Positions 24,228 through 33,095 of a DNA stretch of 64,000 nucleotides are shown here, piece by piece. Position numbers and translations under genes: made by a program. The notes under the pieces are model-generated. The model had not been told where the DNA came from and made no database searches. It saw only the letters and a list, made by a program, of their open reading frames with translations. The stretch is from Pseudomonas sp. BCA17 (GTDB lineage: Bacteria > Pseudomonadota > Gammaproteobacteria > Pseudomonadales > Pseudomonadaceae): contig NZ_SGWI01000001.1 of the NCBI RefSeq assembly GCF_004519405.1, positions 1,054,001 through 1,118,000 of the forward strand, in the 5' to 3' direction. Position 1 is the first letter of the stretch. Each line of letters begins with the position of its first letter.

Positions 24228-27200
24228 TCACCCCTTCACGTTGCGGCGGCTTACACCACCCTGACGCCAAGACTTGGCGATTTCTTCGACTGCAACCTGC
24301 CGTGTGCGCGCCTCCATATTGCGTTGGAAGGTCTCGGCGTCGAACTCAGCACCATCTGGCCGACCAGCTTCCTGATCGCTCAGGATGATCGGCATGCTGA
24401 GGCTGAGATTTACCCCGCCACCGCCGCCTCCGACCGCAGAAACACCCAACTTGCCGTTGGCTGTGCGAGTGAGCGGCATGATTGCCTCATCGCCCGCCTC
24501 CCCCATGACTCCTGTCTTGCCCCCGGCCATGCCGAACGCAGTTGGTTTGCTGACGATTGAGTTGGTGAAAGCGCCACCATCGGCGAACATCTGCACACCG
24601 CCCGACCAGGCGCCGCCCTTGGCCTGAATGCTGCCGGGGGTGAAGTTGGATAGGTCGGCTCCGGTGTAGCCGACCTGACTTGCCCCACCAGAACCACCGC
24701 CGCCGCCGAAGTAGCTCAGCCCCGCGCCAAACAAGCTGCTGAGTAGCTGCGAGCTCGCTTGTCGAGTGGCAATTCTCGCCATGTCGGCCAGAATCGACTT
24801 GGTGAAGTCAGCAAAAGACAGCTTCCCAGTGATCGCAAAATTGGCAACCGCATCCTCCATGGTGCTGAAGGCATTACCGAAAAGACTCTTTGTCTGGCCG
24901 GCGATGTTTTGTGCCGAATCCAGGTAGTTAGCCCAGGCCGCTGTTGCGCCCTTCGTCCAGTCGCCCTGGGCGGCCTCAACATCCGCGTAGTTCTGCCGGA
25001 TCTGGTCCGTCGCGGCCTTGTTCGCGTCTGCGAGCGCCTGCGATTTACGCTTGAACTCCTCCTCCGACATATTGCGCGACGGATCCGACTTCTGGTTGGC
25101 CAACTCCAGCGACTGCTGAGCAAACCGGTCTTGCTGGCTGTTCAGTTCGCCGTTGAGTGCGTTCTGGCGGTCCCCCTGGCCCACGCCAATTACTGCGCGT
25201 TGGCCGGCAAGTTCCAGGGCTCGTTGCTGCTGAGCCAGGGCCTGCACATAGGTGATGATTGACCGCTCCTGCTTGACCAGGCGTCCGGTTTCGTTGGTGG
25301 CCAAAACCTCAAGCTGGCTGTCGGCCTCTTTCTGCGCCTTGACCATCCCTGCGCGTGCGTCAGCGATCTTCTGGTCCAGCTGGATGCTCTGGGCGGCAGT
25401 CGTGGACTTCTTGCCTTTGACGGCCTCCAGCGCGGCAATCTCGGCCTCATAGGCTGCGTTCACCTCGTCGCGCTGATTGCCGATCAGGGCTTCACGCTTC
25501 AGCGCGTATTCGGCCTGAGAAATCAGCCCGGCCTTCTCCGCGGCGTCCAGTCGCTTCTGGGTGTTTTTGTACTCATCAACGATCGCTGCAAGGTTGTTCT
25601 TGGCATCATTGAAGCCCGTCATGTCAACCTGAGTGCCGGCTGTTTTCGGGTCCTTGAACTTGTCGTTGATATTGGAAATATTCTTGTCGATCGCCGACGG
25701 ATCGAGCCGCGAATCCTTCGGGTCAACCTTGCGGATATCGTCGAGCTGCCGCCTGTACTCCTTGATCGCCTCGGTGCGCTTCTGCTCGTTCGTCCACGAC
25801 GATTTAGTTAGAGCATCGATCTTGGCCATCGACGAAACAGCATCGCCCTGCGCCTTGGCCTGCTCGCCCTCCCACTTGGCGATGTCAGCCTGGGCCGCCT
25901 TTTCGTCCTCAAGCATGTTTAGGCGATTCTGCCGGAACTCAATCAGGGCATCCTTTGATTTTTGGTTTTGAAACAACCCATCCATATTCTGGGCTTCGAG
26001 CAATCCGGCCTTCGCGTCCTCAATGTCCGAATTAATGTCACGACGTCCGGCGTTTTTCAGTCCATCTGCCGCTTTGGCAACTGCGTTATACGCCCGCTCC
26101 CAGAAGCTCAGGTTTTCCAGAATCTTTGGCGTGCGCTCGTTGATTGCATCGGCATACGACTCGGTCGCCAGCTTCACGGCGCCGGCGTGATCGCCCTGCT
26201 GCTCCAGTGCCGCAATTTGCGAATAAACCGAGGCCGTCAGGTAGTGGTACTGTTCGTTCAGCGCAGCAGAGGTCTTTACCGGATCGTCTGCCAGCTTGGA
26301 GAACTCTGCGACCGTCTCGCTAACCGCCTTGCCGGTGGCTTCCTGCATCGACACGGCAGCCTGGGTGATGCCGGTGAAGCTGTCCCCGGCGATCTTGCCG
26401 TTGTCAGCCAGCAGCGCCAGCACAGCGGTGGCCTGACCGGTGGTGCCGACTGTTGCGCTCACCTGACGCGCCATATCGCCCAGTTGCCCGGCACTCACCC
26501 CCGCGTAGTTGCCGGTGAGGACCAGCGATTTGTTGTAACTGTCCTGCTCCTCGCTGCCCTTGTAGTAGGCGTATGCGAGGCCGCCAACAGCAGCCGTTGC
26601 AAGCGCCAGCGGGCCCAGGATGGCGAGCAACCCGGCAGCACCTGCGCCAGCCCCGGCGCCCAACTGAGCAACAGCACGCACGCCGCTGCCCCAGTCACCC
26701 GAGGAAAGAGCATTACCCAGCTGCACGACGTTTTCCTGCGCCTGGCGGGTACCGAGGCGCAGCTTGTCGAAACCGGTATTGGTTTTTTCGAGCTTTGCGT
26801 AATCCTTATCGATATTGCTCAGGGCTTTGTTGTAATCCTCCTGGCTCAAGCGCCCAGCATCCAGATGTTTGCCCAGCTGCTCTACCTGGGTATCCAGCTT
26901 GGCCATGGCGGCGCGAGCCGGGTCGATGGCACCCAACAGGCTATTCAGAGCCTTTTGCTCGTCCATAGCAGACTTGGCCAGGGCCACCTGCTGTTTGTCG
27001 AGCTGCGCGGAGATCTTCGCCGCCTCGGCTTCACCGTAGGCGCCGGTCTTCGTCAGCTTGGCAAGTGCGTCACGCTGCTTCGCCAGGTCCTGGGTAGATT
27101 TAGCGCTGGTGGACAGCGACTTTTCCAGGGCCTGCATTTCGTTCATCAGCGAGACGGCGGACTGCTCGGCCCGGCCGCCAGCCTTCGCCATTTCATCCAG

Positions 27201-27263
27201 GCTCGTTTTCGCCTGGATTGCATCGGCCGAGTCGATCTTGACGCCGAGTTCTGCAATGTTCAT
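24228..27263 (-). CDS. H: Tape measure protein
   Basis: 1011 residues, second longest gene of the prophage and in the gpH position. Long helical and coiled-coil stretches at both ends, and a Gly/Ala-rich hydrophobic patch around residues 195-235 (LGAGAGAGAAGLLAILG) as in tape-measure proteins. Sets tail length and passes through the membrane at infection. The C-terminal part is glycine-rich (GGGGGSGGASQ). Confidence 0.95.
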   Translation of the reverse strand: MNIAELGVKIDSADAIQAKTSLDEMAKAGGRAEQSAVSLMNEMQALEKSLSTSAKSTQDLAKQRDALAKLTKTGAYGEAEAAKISAQLDKQQVALAKSAMDEQKALNSLLGAIDPARAAMAKLDTQVEQLGKHLDAGRLSQEDYNKALSNIDKDYAKLEKTNTGFDKLRLGTRQAQENVVQLGNALSSGDWGSGVRAVAQLGAGAGAGAAGLLAILGPLALATAAVGGLAYAYYKGSEEQDSYNKSLVLTGNYAGVSAGQLGDMARQVSATVGTTGQATAVLALLADNGKIAGDSFTGITQAAVSMQEATGKAVSETVAEFSKLADDPVKTSAALNEQYHYLTASVYSQIAALEQQGDHAGAVKLATESYADAINERTPKILENLSFWERAYNAVAKAADGLKNAGRRDINSDIEDAKAGLLEAQNMDGLFQNQKSKDALIEFRQNRLNMLEDEKAAQADIAKWEGEQAKAQGDAVSSMAKIDALTKSSWTNEQKRTEAIKEYRRQLDDIRKVDPKDSRLDPSAIDKNISNINDKFKDPKTAGTQVDMTGFNDAKNNLAAIVDEYKNTQKRLDAAEKAGLISQAEYALKREALIGNQRDEVNAAYEAEIAALEAVKGKKSTTAAQSIQLDQKIADARAGMVKAQKEADSQLEVLATNETGRLVKQERSIITYVQALAQQQRALELAGQRAVIGVGQGDRQNALNGELNSQQDRFAQQSLELANQKSDPSRNMSEEEFKRKSQALADANKAATDQIRQNYADVEAAQGDWTKGATAAWANYLDSAQNIAGQTKSLFGNAFSTMEDAVANFAITGKLSFADFTKSILADMARIATRQASSQLLSSLFGAGLSYFGGGGGSGGASQVGYTGADLSNFTPGSIQAKGGAWSGGVQMFADGGAFTNSIVSKPTAFGMAGGKTGVMGEAGDEAIMPLTRTANGKLGVSAVGGGGGGVNLSLSMPIILSDQEAGRPDGAEFDAETFQRNMEARTRQVAVEEIAKSWRQGGVSRRNVKG

Positions 27264-27290
27264 CGACTCACCTTGAATAAGTGCCCGTGG

Positions 27291-27617
27291 TTACGGGCTG
27301 TTTTCCCTTTCCTCCGCCATAACGCGCAGGGCTTCGCCTTCCAGCACTTGGAGGTCCGGGAAGATTTCAGCGAGTTTCTTTTTCTTGATGCCGAGGAAGC
27401 TGGCCACGTCGCGAATGCTGCTGTAATCGAGACCGACTGCACCGCCAGTGCCAACTCGCCATTGGGTGGACATGCGGTTGAACAAGAGAAAGGCCGGCCA
27501 GTTACAGGGCCAAACTTCCACATCTTCCTCATCGAGGTCGGCAGCCGTAAGCCCGAGAGCAGCCAACTGCTCAGCAGATTGACCGCTTGCATACATCGCG
27601 CTGGCTGCCGCCCTCAG
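27291..27617 (-). CDS. Tail assembly chaperone extension (GT frame)
   Basis: Open frame encoding about 108 residues after a -1 shift from the G-like gene, ending at 27291 (…LRVMAEERENSP). The segment LDEEDVEVWPCNWPAFLLFNRMSTQWRVG is the DUF1799-like T domain that contacts tail-tube and tape-measure proteins in lambda. No ribosome site of its own is clear at 27596, consistent with expression as a fusion. The fusion product would be about 234 residues. Confidence 0.8.
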   Translation of the reverse strand: MRAAASAMYASGQSAEQLAALGLTAADLDEEDVEVWPCNWPAFLLFNRMSTQWRVGTGGAVGLDYSSIRDVASFLGIKKKKLAEIFPDLQVLEGEALRVMAEERENSP

Positions 27618-27994
27618 TTTCCCAAGCGAGCCTGGCTGAACGCGCTCTGATAAGCGTTAACAACCGCTTCGGCGGTTCCATGACAGGACTTAACAAGGGC
27701 CTGGATGCCCTTATCGTCGAACTTGTCATCGAAGCCCCAGCCAACGACCAGATCCTTGATCTGCTGCACTTGAAGCTCGGTCTCGGCCGCGACGACATCG
27801 GACAATGTGGTGTCGACTCCAAAACTGGCGCGCATCTCCTTTCCCTTTGCGCTCCAATCATCGAACAGCGCGGCGAGCCCTGGGCGATCCCGGTACTTGA
27901 AGGTGAACTCGATTTTCTCGGGCTCCTCCCCAACAATCGGGATCAATACAAATGCCTTGAATGTTGGGTTCTGGGCAATCCTGATCTTTGCCAT
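27614..27994 (-). CDS. Tail assembly chaperone (G-like)
   Basis: 126 residues (MAKIRIAQNPTFKAFVLIPIVGEEPEKIEFTF). Position between the tail tube and tape-measure genes, size and helical C-terminus match lambda gpG-type chaperones. The last codons contain a slippery heptamer directly before the stop, so a portion of ribosomes should continue into the T frame. Confidence 0.85.
   Translation of the reverse strand: MAKIRIAQNPTFKAFVLIPIVGEEPEKIEFTFKYRDRPGLAALFDDWSAKGKEMRASFGVDTTLSDVVAAETELQVQQIKDLVVGWGFDDKFDDKGIQALVKSCHGTAEAVVNAYQSAFSQARLGN
27617..27623 (-). promoter_or_regulatory. Programmed -1 frameshift site GGGAAAC
   Basis: The minus strand reads TTG GGA AAC TGA: the heptamer G-GGA-AAC fits X-XXY-YYZ and touches the stop of the G-like gene. 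In lambda the equivalent site is GGGAAAG. The -1 frame is open from here to 27291. Confidence 0.88.
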
Positions 27995-28003
27995 GGGAGC
28001 TCC

Positions 28004-28663
28004 TTATGCGCCAGCCAAGTAGCGGAGCGAGCGAGCCGAAAGCCCAATGCTGATGGTGCGCGTCATCACGTTGTTTCGCTCCATGGTCGGATCCGGAGTG
28101 ATACTCACGTAACCCGGGTAGAGGATCTGATCGCCGTTACGCAGCTTCATGCGGACCACAGCCAGTTCCTTGGTATCGTCATAGCCTTCGACGGTTTCGA
28201 CGTACTGCGCCGCTGGCTGATCCTCTACCACGATGGTGATCGTGGTCGGGTTGCGGTTGGTTGGAAACTGCTTGTCGTCGTCATCCTCCAGGTAGCCGAC
28301 AGTTTGATACTGCTGCTCGCCGCCGGAGGATGTGAAAGATGTGACCTTCGAGATTTGCGTCCAGCCGGAAACAGGGATCACCGAGCCAGCCCCAGCACCG
28401 ACTGTGTACTTGTCGGTGTTCGTGGTATTTAGGCCGGCCAGAGAAAAAGCGTCAGCGGTGATGCTAGATGCCTTTACTGCGCGATCATTGATCAAAGCCC
28501 AGCCGGAATTGATCAGCAGGACATCACCGTTTTCGATGCTATGGCCGACAGATGCGGCGACTGGCGGCTTGGCATTTGTCAGGGCAGTGAACGGTACGGC
28601 AGATCCCAAAACGCTGGCGATCTCCAGCACAGCGCCGTTCGGCAGCGGGAAGCGTGCGGCCAT
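28004..28663 (-). CDS. V: Major tail tube protein (V-like)
   Basis: 219 residues, GAGGAAAT before ATG 28663. Beta-rich, with DDDDKQFPTNRNPTTITIVVEDQ and a C-terminal Ig-less end; position before the G/GT chaperones matches the tail tube gene. Confidence 0.88.
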   Translation of the reverse strand: MAARFPLPNGAVLEIASVLGSAVPFTALTNAKPPVAASVGHSIENGDVLLINSGWALINDRAVKASSITADAFSLAGLNTTNTDKYTVGAGAGSVIPVSGWTQISKVTSFTSSGGEQQYQTVGYLEDDDDKQFPTNRNPTTITIVVEDQPAAQYVETVEGYDDTKELAVVRMKLRNGDQILYPGYVSITPDPTMERNNVMTRTISIGLSARSLRYLAGA

Positions 28664-28702
28664 GATGTATTTCCTCTTGAGTGCCCGCCTGACGGCGGTA
28701 GG

Positions 28703-29131
28703 TTATGCCCCAGCGGGCAGTTGGTCTGCGACACCCAGATAGGTGAAGCTGGCCGGGACCGTGTAGGTCGCCGACTCTGTGATAGTTGGTCCCTGGTCTA
28801 CTGGTTCGGTGATCAAGCCTTCGAACCCGTTGCGTGCTAGTGGCGTATCGACGCGAAACAGCCAGGTCAGTTCGTCTATAAGTGACTCGGCTATGGCCAT
28901 GGCTTGGGCAGAGGGGCACACGATGCTGATCTGGTACACACCTGAGTACTCGTAGGCATCCCCGCCGAGATAGCGGCAGGTGGTGCTGGCCGGCAACTGG
29001 AAAGCCCGTAGATAGGTTTCAGACGAATTCGGTGTGAACGGCTGATTTGGATAGGCCACTCGTATTGGGCGCGCAGCCGCCCATGCGGCCAGCTTCGTTT
29101 CTATGGCCTGACGAGCGCGTGCGTGACTCAT
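28703..29131 (-). CDS. U: Tail terminator protein (U-like)
   Basis: 142 residues. HARARQAIETKLAAWAAARPIRVAYPNQPFTP and the AMAIAESLIDEL stretch match gpU/minor tail terminator patterns. The start overlaps the previous gene (ATGA). Confidence 0.85.
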   Translation of the reverse strand: MSHARARQAIETKLAAWAAARPIRVAYPNQPFTPNSSETYLRAFQLPASTTCRYLGGDAYEYSGVYQISIVCPSAQAMAIAESLIDELTWLFRVDTPLARNGFEGLITEPVDQGPTITESATYTVPASFTYLGVADQLPAGA

Positions 29132-29724
29132 ACCTGGTTGTTCCTAATGGCCTCCAGCACTATTTGCTGAAAGCGAGCCACGGTTACCCGAACCATACCG
29201 CCGGGCGCTTGGGTGGAATGGCCGAACTCCAGCGGGATGGAATAGGGCAAATTGTTGATGATGTAGGCCATCTGGCCGGCGGTGAAGTCGCTCATAGCTG
29301 CGACCAGCGCCGCAGTGGTTTCGGCGCCGCTGGGGTCTACTTCGTCAAACGTGACGTTCTCGACCACGCCGAGCGATATGTGCCAGTTCGCGCGGAACCG
29401 GCCGCCGACGTAGCCTTCAGGCGCCTTGATGTCCATGCCATCGTTGAGCTTGCGGCCTTTCTTGAGCCTGCCGCCCTTGGTGAGGTTGGCCGGGTCGCTG
29501 CGCAGCGCGCTGTTGTGGTCGTCGACGGCCTTGTTGTACTGGGTTGCCACTGCGTTCTGCGCCCAGATCTCTGGGTTACCCACGGGAGACATGCGAATCA
29601 GGCTGCTGCCGACCTCGATGATAATTTCACGCACGCTGGCATCGATGGCTTCACCCGTCTGAGCGGCGAACTCGGCCAGGCTCAGGGCGAAGCTACCGGA
29701 CTGGCCGGCACCTGCCCGGCTCAA
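29128..29724 (-). CDS. Z: Head-tail/tail completion protein (gp10/Z-like)
   Basis: 198 residues. REIIIEVGSSLIRMSPVGNPEIW and the C-terminal LPYSIPLEFGHSTQAPGGMVRVTV match the HK97 gp10/lambda Z type. The start is TTG at 29724, overlapping the upstream stop (TTGA), with AGGTG upstream. Confidence 0.85.
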   Translation of the reverse strand: MSRAGAGQSGSFALSLAEFAAQTGEAIDASVREIIIEVGSSLIRMSPVGNPEIWAQNAVATQYNKAVDDHNSALRSDPANLTKGGRLKKGRKLNDGMDIKAPEGYVGGRFRANWHISLGVVENVTFDEVDPSGAETTAALVAAMSDFTAGQMAYIINNLPYSIPLEFGHSTQAPGGMVRVTVARFQQIVLEAIRNNQV

Positions 29725-30092
29725 GACCGCACCTGCAGTTCATACAGGACCGGCGTGCCGGCCGGATTGATCTCTTTCAGCGGCGGTACGATTGACCAGG
29801 TGCGCCCCTGGGCGACCACTTTGTCGAGCAGACCAGGCACCCAGGCCAAGCCTTGCGCGGCAATCTTGAGCTTCTTGTCGCCCTGCCGGATGAGACTGTT
29901 GGTTTGAAATTCTTGGCCGGTGAAGTCGAGCAGGATGCCTTGGGCGATTTGCTCGACAATTGTGCCTGGCGCTTCGCCGCCGATATCCGGGTCGTACTCG
30001 CCCGGCTCCGTCTTGCTGATGGTCACAGGCTGGCCGAACTCTGTGATCATATCCAGAGCCATCACGGCCATTTCGTCGTAGAAGGTGGCCAT
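29721..30092 (-). CDS. Head-tail joining protein
   Basis: 123 residues, GGAGACC before ATG 30092. The pattern EFGQPVTISKTEPGEYDPDIGGEA...GILLDFTGQEFQTNSLIRQGDKKLKIAAQGL is typical of small phage head-closure proteins. Location between connector and gp10-like genes agrees. Confidence 0.8.
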   Translation of the reverse strand: MATFYDEMAVMALDMITEFGQPVTISKTEPGEYDPDIGGEAPGTIVEQIAQGILLDFTGQEFQTNSLIRQGDKKLKIAAQGLAWVPGLLDKVVAQGRTWSIVPPLKEINPAGTPVLYELQVRS

Positions 30093-30109
30093 GGTGGTCT
30101 CCGTTTCTG

Positions 30110-30613
30110 CTATGCGCGTATTGCGAACAGCCCGCGCTTTTGTAGGTAGTCGGCGAACTGCGTAGCGCTCGGCCGGTCCGGTGCCGCCGGCAACAGCCTG
30201 TTGCTGGTGGTGGGGATCGCTGCGTACTGCCGCGTCACAGCCCCCTCAACGCGATCCAGCAACACAGCGCCTTTGCGCTTTTCCACTGGATCGATGTCGT
30301 CCTGATGAATCTCACCAGCCAGCGCCATTTGACCGTACTGGATTCGCGCCGGCAGGTAGTTGTTCGGCTTGACCTCGTGATCCAGCAGCACTTCCCGGCG
30401 CGGCCAGGACAGTGCCTGCTCGCTGTTCGTCTTTCGCCCCCTCCAGGTCATGCCATCCATTGCCAAGGCGGCCCGGCGCAGCAGCGCTTCCTGCTCGGGA
30501 ACGCCTGCGGGGATGACCGTGCCGAACTTCACGGCATACATGGCCAGCTCCTCGGCGCTCGCGTAGCTTTCGGCGTCAGGCTTGCCGGTACCGTCCTCGA
30601 TGATGAGTGTCAT
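30110..30613 (-). CDS. Head-tail connector, DnaT-like family
   Basis: 167 residues. The start MTLIIEDGTGKPDAESYASAEE and DGMTWRGRKTNSEQALSWPRREV match a family often labelled 'DnaT-like ssDNA-binding'. In this position, directly after the capsid region, it is best read as a gp6-type connector adaptor rather than a replication protein. Confidence 0.8.
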   Translation of the reverse strand: MTLIIEDGTGKPDAESYASAEELAMYAVKFGTVIPAGVPEQEALLRRAALAMDGMTWRGRKTNSEQALSWPRREVLLDHEVKPNNYLPARIQYGQMALAGEIHQDDIDPVEKRKGAVLLDRVEGAVTRQYAAIPTTSNRLLPAAPDRPSATQFADYLQKRGLFAIRA

Positions 30614-30672
30614 GCGTCAACTCGCTGGAATGGTTTGTAGATTGGTCGCCGGATCACCGACAGCCAGCAGTA

Positions 30673-31263
30673 TTACCCCTTGGGCAACTCAGCGACGAGT
30701 TTGTCCAGGGAGTCTTTGGAGGCGTTGGCCCGATACTGGACCTTGGCTTCGTCAAGCGTTGCTTTCAGCGCCGCGATTTCACCGGCCTCATCAGCCGGTG
30801 GCATGAGGGCAGACTTCTTCAGCGCCTCAACCTCGGCGCGCAGCGCGTCGACAGTCAAGGCCAGACCGTCACGTTCAGTGGTCAACTCACCAACCGAAGC
30901 ATGGGTGGCTCCCAACACTTCAAACAAGCGCAACGCCAGCTCGCCGGACTCTGGACGATGGATTTTGCCAGCCTCCAAACCTTCGATCAGCAGAACCATT
31001 GCGCTGCTCTCGGACTGCAGATCGGCAAGCAGCCTGGACAGCTCGTCAGATGCGACCGCCAGAGTGCCGACAACAACAGCCTCTGGCAACTCAACCACTT
31101 CAACATCAACTCCAGCATCTTCGTATGCCGTGACGATTTCGGGATAGTCGCCCACCACTGTTACCACAGTTGCTTCACGCTCAACGTTACGGAACAGGCC
31201 GGGCACGCGGTAACGCTTGCCAGGCTCAAAGCCGTCAAGCTGGTTTGTATAAACGAGTTCCAT
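30673..31263 (-). CDS. Structural-region protein of unknown function
   Basis: 196 residues from ATG 31263 behind GGAG; the in-frame ATG seven codons upstream lacks a ribosome site. N-terminal beta part (MELVYTNQLDGFEPGKRYRVPG), then a helical, probably coiled-coil half. It lies between the major capsid and the connector; possibly a minor head protein. No family recognised. Confidence 0.65.
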   Translation of the reverse strand: MELVYTNQLDGFEPGKRYRVPGLFRNVEREATVVTVVGDYPEIVTAYEDAGVDVEVVELPEAVVVGTLAVASDELSRLLADLQSESSAMVLLIEGLEAGKIHRPESGELALRLFEVLGATHASVGELTTERDGLALTVDALRAEVEALKKSALMPPADEAGEIAALKATLDEAKVQYRANASKDSLDKLVAELPKG

Positions 31264-31309
31264 CGGAATCTCCGTGGCGGCCATCGCTGGCCGCTTCCTG
31301 GGGTGGTTA

Positions 31310-32272
31310 TCAGCCGCCGACTGGTGGCGTGGTGGTGAGGTTGATCATCACGCCGGCGGTGACCTTGTTGCTGTCCGAGTGCTTGACCCAGTTCGCCGCG
31401 GAGCCGACGGCCGCCAGGGTTGGGTTGGTGCCGCCGGTGGTTTCCTTCCAGCTGTAACCCAACACATCGATGTTGACGGTACCCTCGGCGCGGTAACCGA
31501 TAGCCAGGTTTTCCTCGTCGTTCACGTCGTACGAACGAAAACCCGGGGCCTGGGATTCGGTGATCACCACGGCATTCGGCAGCAGGCCGAAGATCGCATC
31601 CACTGGCGCCTTGTCGGTCACCAGCACCGGTTTGCCCAGAGTGCCAGGCAGACCGCCGTAGATCACGACGCCCGCTTCTTCGTAGACCTTGTTCGCGATC
31701 GCTTCATCAACGATGTCGAAGTAGGCCGACGAGTGCATGACCCACAGCGCGATACGACCGAACTTGTCGCCAAATTTGCGCATGCCACGGGTCAGGGTCT
31801 TCTTGCCGTCGGTTTCGATGTTGGCGGACACCACCATTGCGGCGTTCGAACCGATAGCAGCCTTCAGAGCGCCGGTGGCGTACTCGATGAAGCCTTCGAT
31901 TGTGGCATCAGCCACGTCGGCGCCGATGATTTGGGAGAACTCTTCTACGGCACGACCACGACGCTTGAACGCCTCTTCGGTCGTCTGGTACGGCCCATAT
32001 TTCCAAGGGGCCTTGACGCCTACAGCTTCGCCAGCGCCGATTTTCTTGGCGGTGACCTTGCCGTCGGAGTTGACATCGCGATGCTCCAGGCCGCCGCCGA
32101 GCTTGTAGAAAGCACGCTTGCGGAAGTCGCCCTGAATCAGTTCGTTGTCCAGAACGATTGCGCCGTTGGACGATGCGTTAAACACGTCCAGGTTGTCCTG
32201 GATGCGTTCCAGGTATGCAGTTTGCGCCTCATCGTTATAGATGATCAGGTCGCTGTTTACGGTTGTAGCCAT
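31310..32272 (-). CDS. Major capsid protein
   Basis: 320 residues, GGGGACA before ATG 32272. The pattern MATTVNSDLIIYNDEAQTAYLERIQDNLDVFNASSNGAI and LWVMHSSAYFDIVDEAI fits phage coat proteins of an HK97-fold group. Directly after the scaffold-like gene, as expected. Confidence 0.9.
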   Translation of the reverse strand: MATTVNSDLIIYNDEAQTAYLERIQDNLDVFNASSNGAIVLDNELIQGDFRKRAFYKLGGGLEHRDVNSDGKVTAKKIGAGEAVGVKAPWKYGPYQTTEEAFKRRGRAVEEFSQIIGADVADATIEGFIEYATGALKAAIGSNAAMVVSANIETDGKKTLTRGMRKFGDKFGRIALWVMHSSAYFDIVDEAIANKVYEEAGVVIYGGLPGTLGKPVLVTDKAPVDAIFGLLPNAVVITESQAPGFRSYDVNDEENLAIGYRAEGTVNIDVLGYSWKETTGGTNPTLAAVGSAANWVKHSDSNKVTAGVMINLTTTPPVGG

Positions 32273-32284
32273 GGGTTTGTCCCC

Positions 32285-33013
32285 TTACTTGGGCAATGCG
32301 AGGAATGCGGTTTGGCCGTGCTTGCGCTGGTAGTCGCGCTTTTGCTCGGAGGTCATTTCGGAGCGCTTGAATGCAGCCTGGCCGCCACCCCCGCCCGGGG
32401 CTTGTGTCCCTGAAGCCCTTGGCCACAGGTGGGGTGCGCTTTCGCGCAGAGACTCGGCCCATTCGAGCGGAGTCAGAGGGGTCTTGCCGTCTTTGCCGAG
32501 GATGGTCTGGCCATTCTCGTCAACAGCGACGGCTTCTCCCTCCTCGTTCAGTGAGAACACGCCTTTGGCGCGCAAGATGATGTCGTCGGTTGCTTCCGGC
32601 AATGCACCAGCTTTCAGTGCTGCACCGCGTACCGAGTCGCCCAGGACTTTGCCCTGGAACTTCGCGGCGAAGGCTTCAGCCTTCTCAGCGCGACCGGCGA
32701 GCGTCTTCAGTTGCTTGTCGTGCTCGCCACGCAGGCGCTCGGTGCGCTTATTGAACACCTCGTCCACCTTGCCCTCGGTCAGCAGTTTGGTTTCTTCATC
32801 CTGCCCGGCGCGGCTGAGCAGGCCTTTGACTGCGTCGATGTCGATGCCTTCAAACTGTGTTTCAAACTGGGTCAGCTTGCCGGAGGTTTCCTTCAGCTTG
32901 CCCAGCAGTTCCGAGTTCTTGGTTTTCAAGCCGGAAACAGATGCTTCAACGGCAGTCGCGATAGCGGCCTTGATTGCCGGGTTTTCCAGGTCGATTACGT
33001 TTTCTTCTGCCAC
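32285..33013 (-). CDS. Head scaffolding protein
   Basis: 242 residues, acidic and helical (VSGLKTKNSELLGKLKETSGKL), with a Gly-rich linker (TQAPGGGGGQAAF) and a short basic C-terminus, typical of scaffolds. The start is GTG at 33013 behind AAGGGGTG; in-frame readings upstream cross a hairpin and T run and are rejected. Confidence 0.82.
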   Translation of the reverse strand: MAEENVIDLENPAIKAAIATAVEASVSGLKTKNSELLGKLKETSGKLTQFETQFEGIDIDAVKGLLSRAGQDEETKLLTEGKVDEVFNKRTERLRGEHDKQLKTLAGRAEKAEAFAAKFQGKVLGDSVRGAALKAGALPEATDDIILRAKGVFSLNEEGEAVAVDENGQTILGKDGKTPLTPLEWAESLRESAPHLWPRASGTQAPGGGGGQAAFKRSEMTSEQKRDYQRKHGQTAFLALPK

Positions 33014-33063
33014 GTTGATGCACCCCTTGGGTATGTTTCGCCCGCTTTGCAGGCAATAAAAAA

Positions 33064-33077
33064 CCGCCCGGAGGCGG
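33064..33077 (-). terminator. Hairpin plus T run between the Mu-F-like gene and scaffold
   Basis: CCGCC / GGCGG with CGGA loop, then TTTTTTATTGCCTGC on the minus strand. Here the ribosome site is about 40 bases further on. Confidence 0.7.
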
Positions 33078-33095
33078 CTGATTGAATGTGTTCGG

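Noticed and set aside
27260..27592. 110-residue alternative frame overlapping the T region
   Set aside because: The T frame at 27291-27617 has the DUF1799-like pattern and connects to the slippery site; the other frame has no family features.
30110..30613. DnaT-like replication protein
   Set aside because: The family label is DnaT-like, but the gene lies among head completion genes and the true replication block is at 43.9-45.7 kb.
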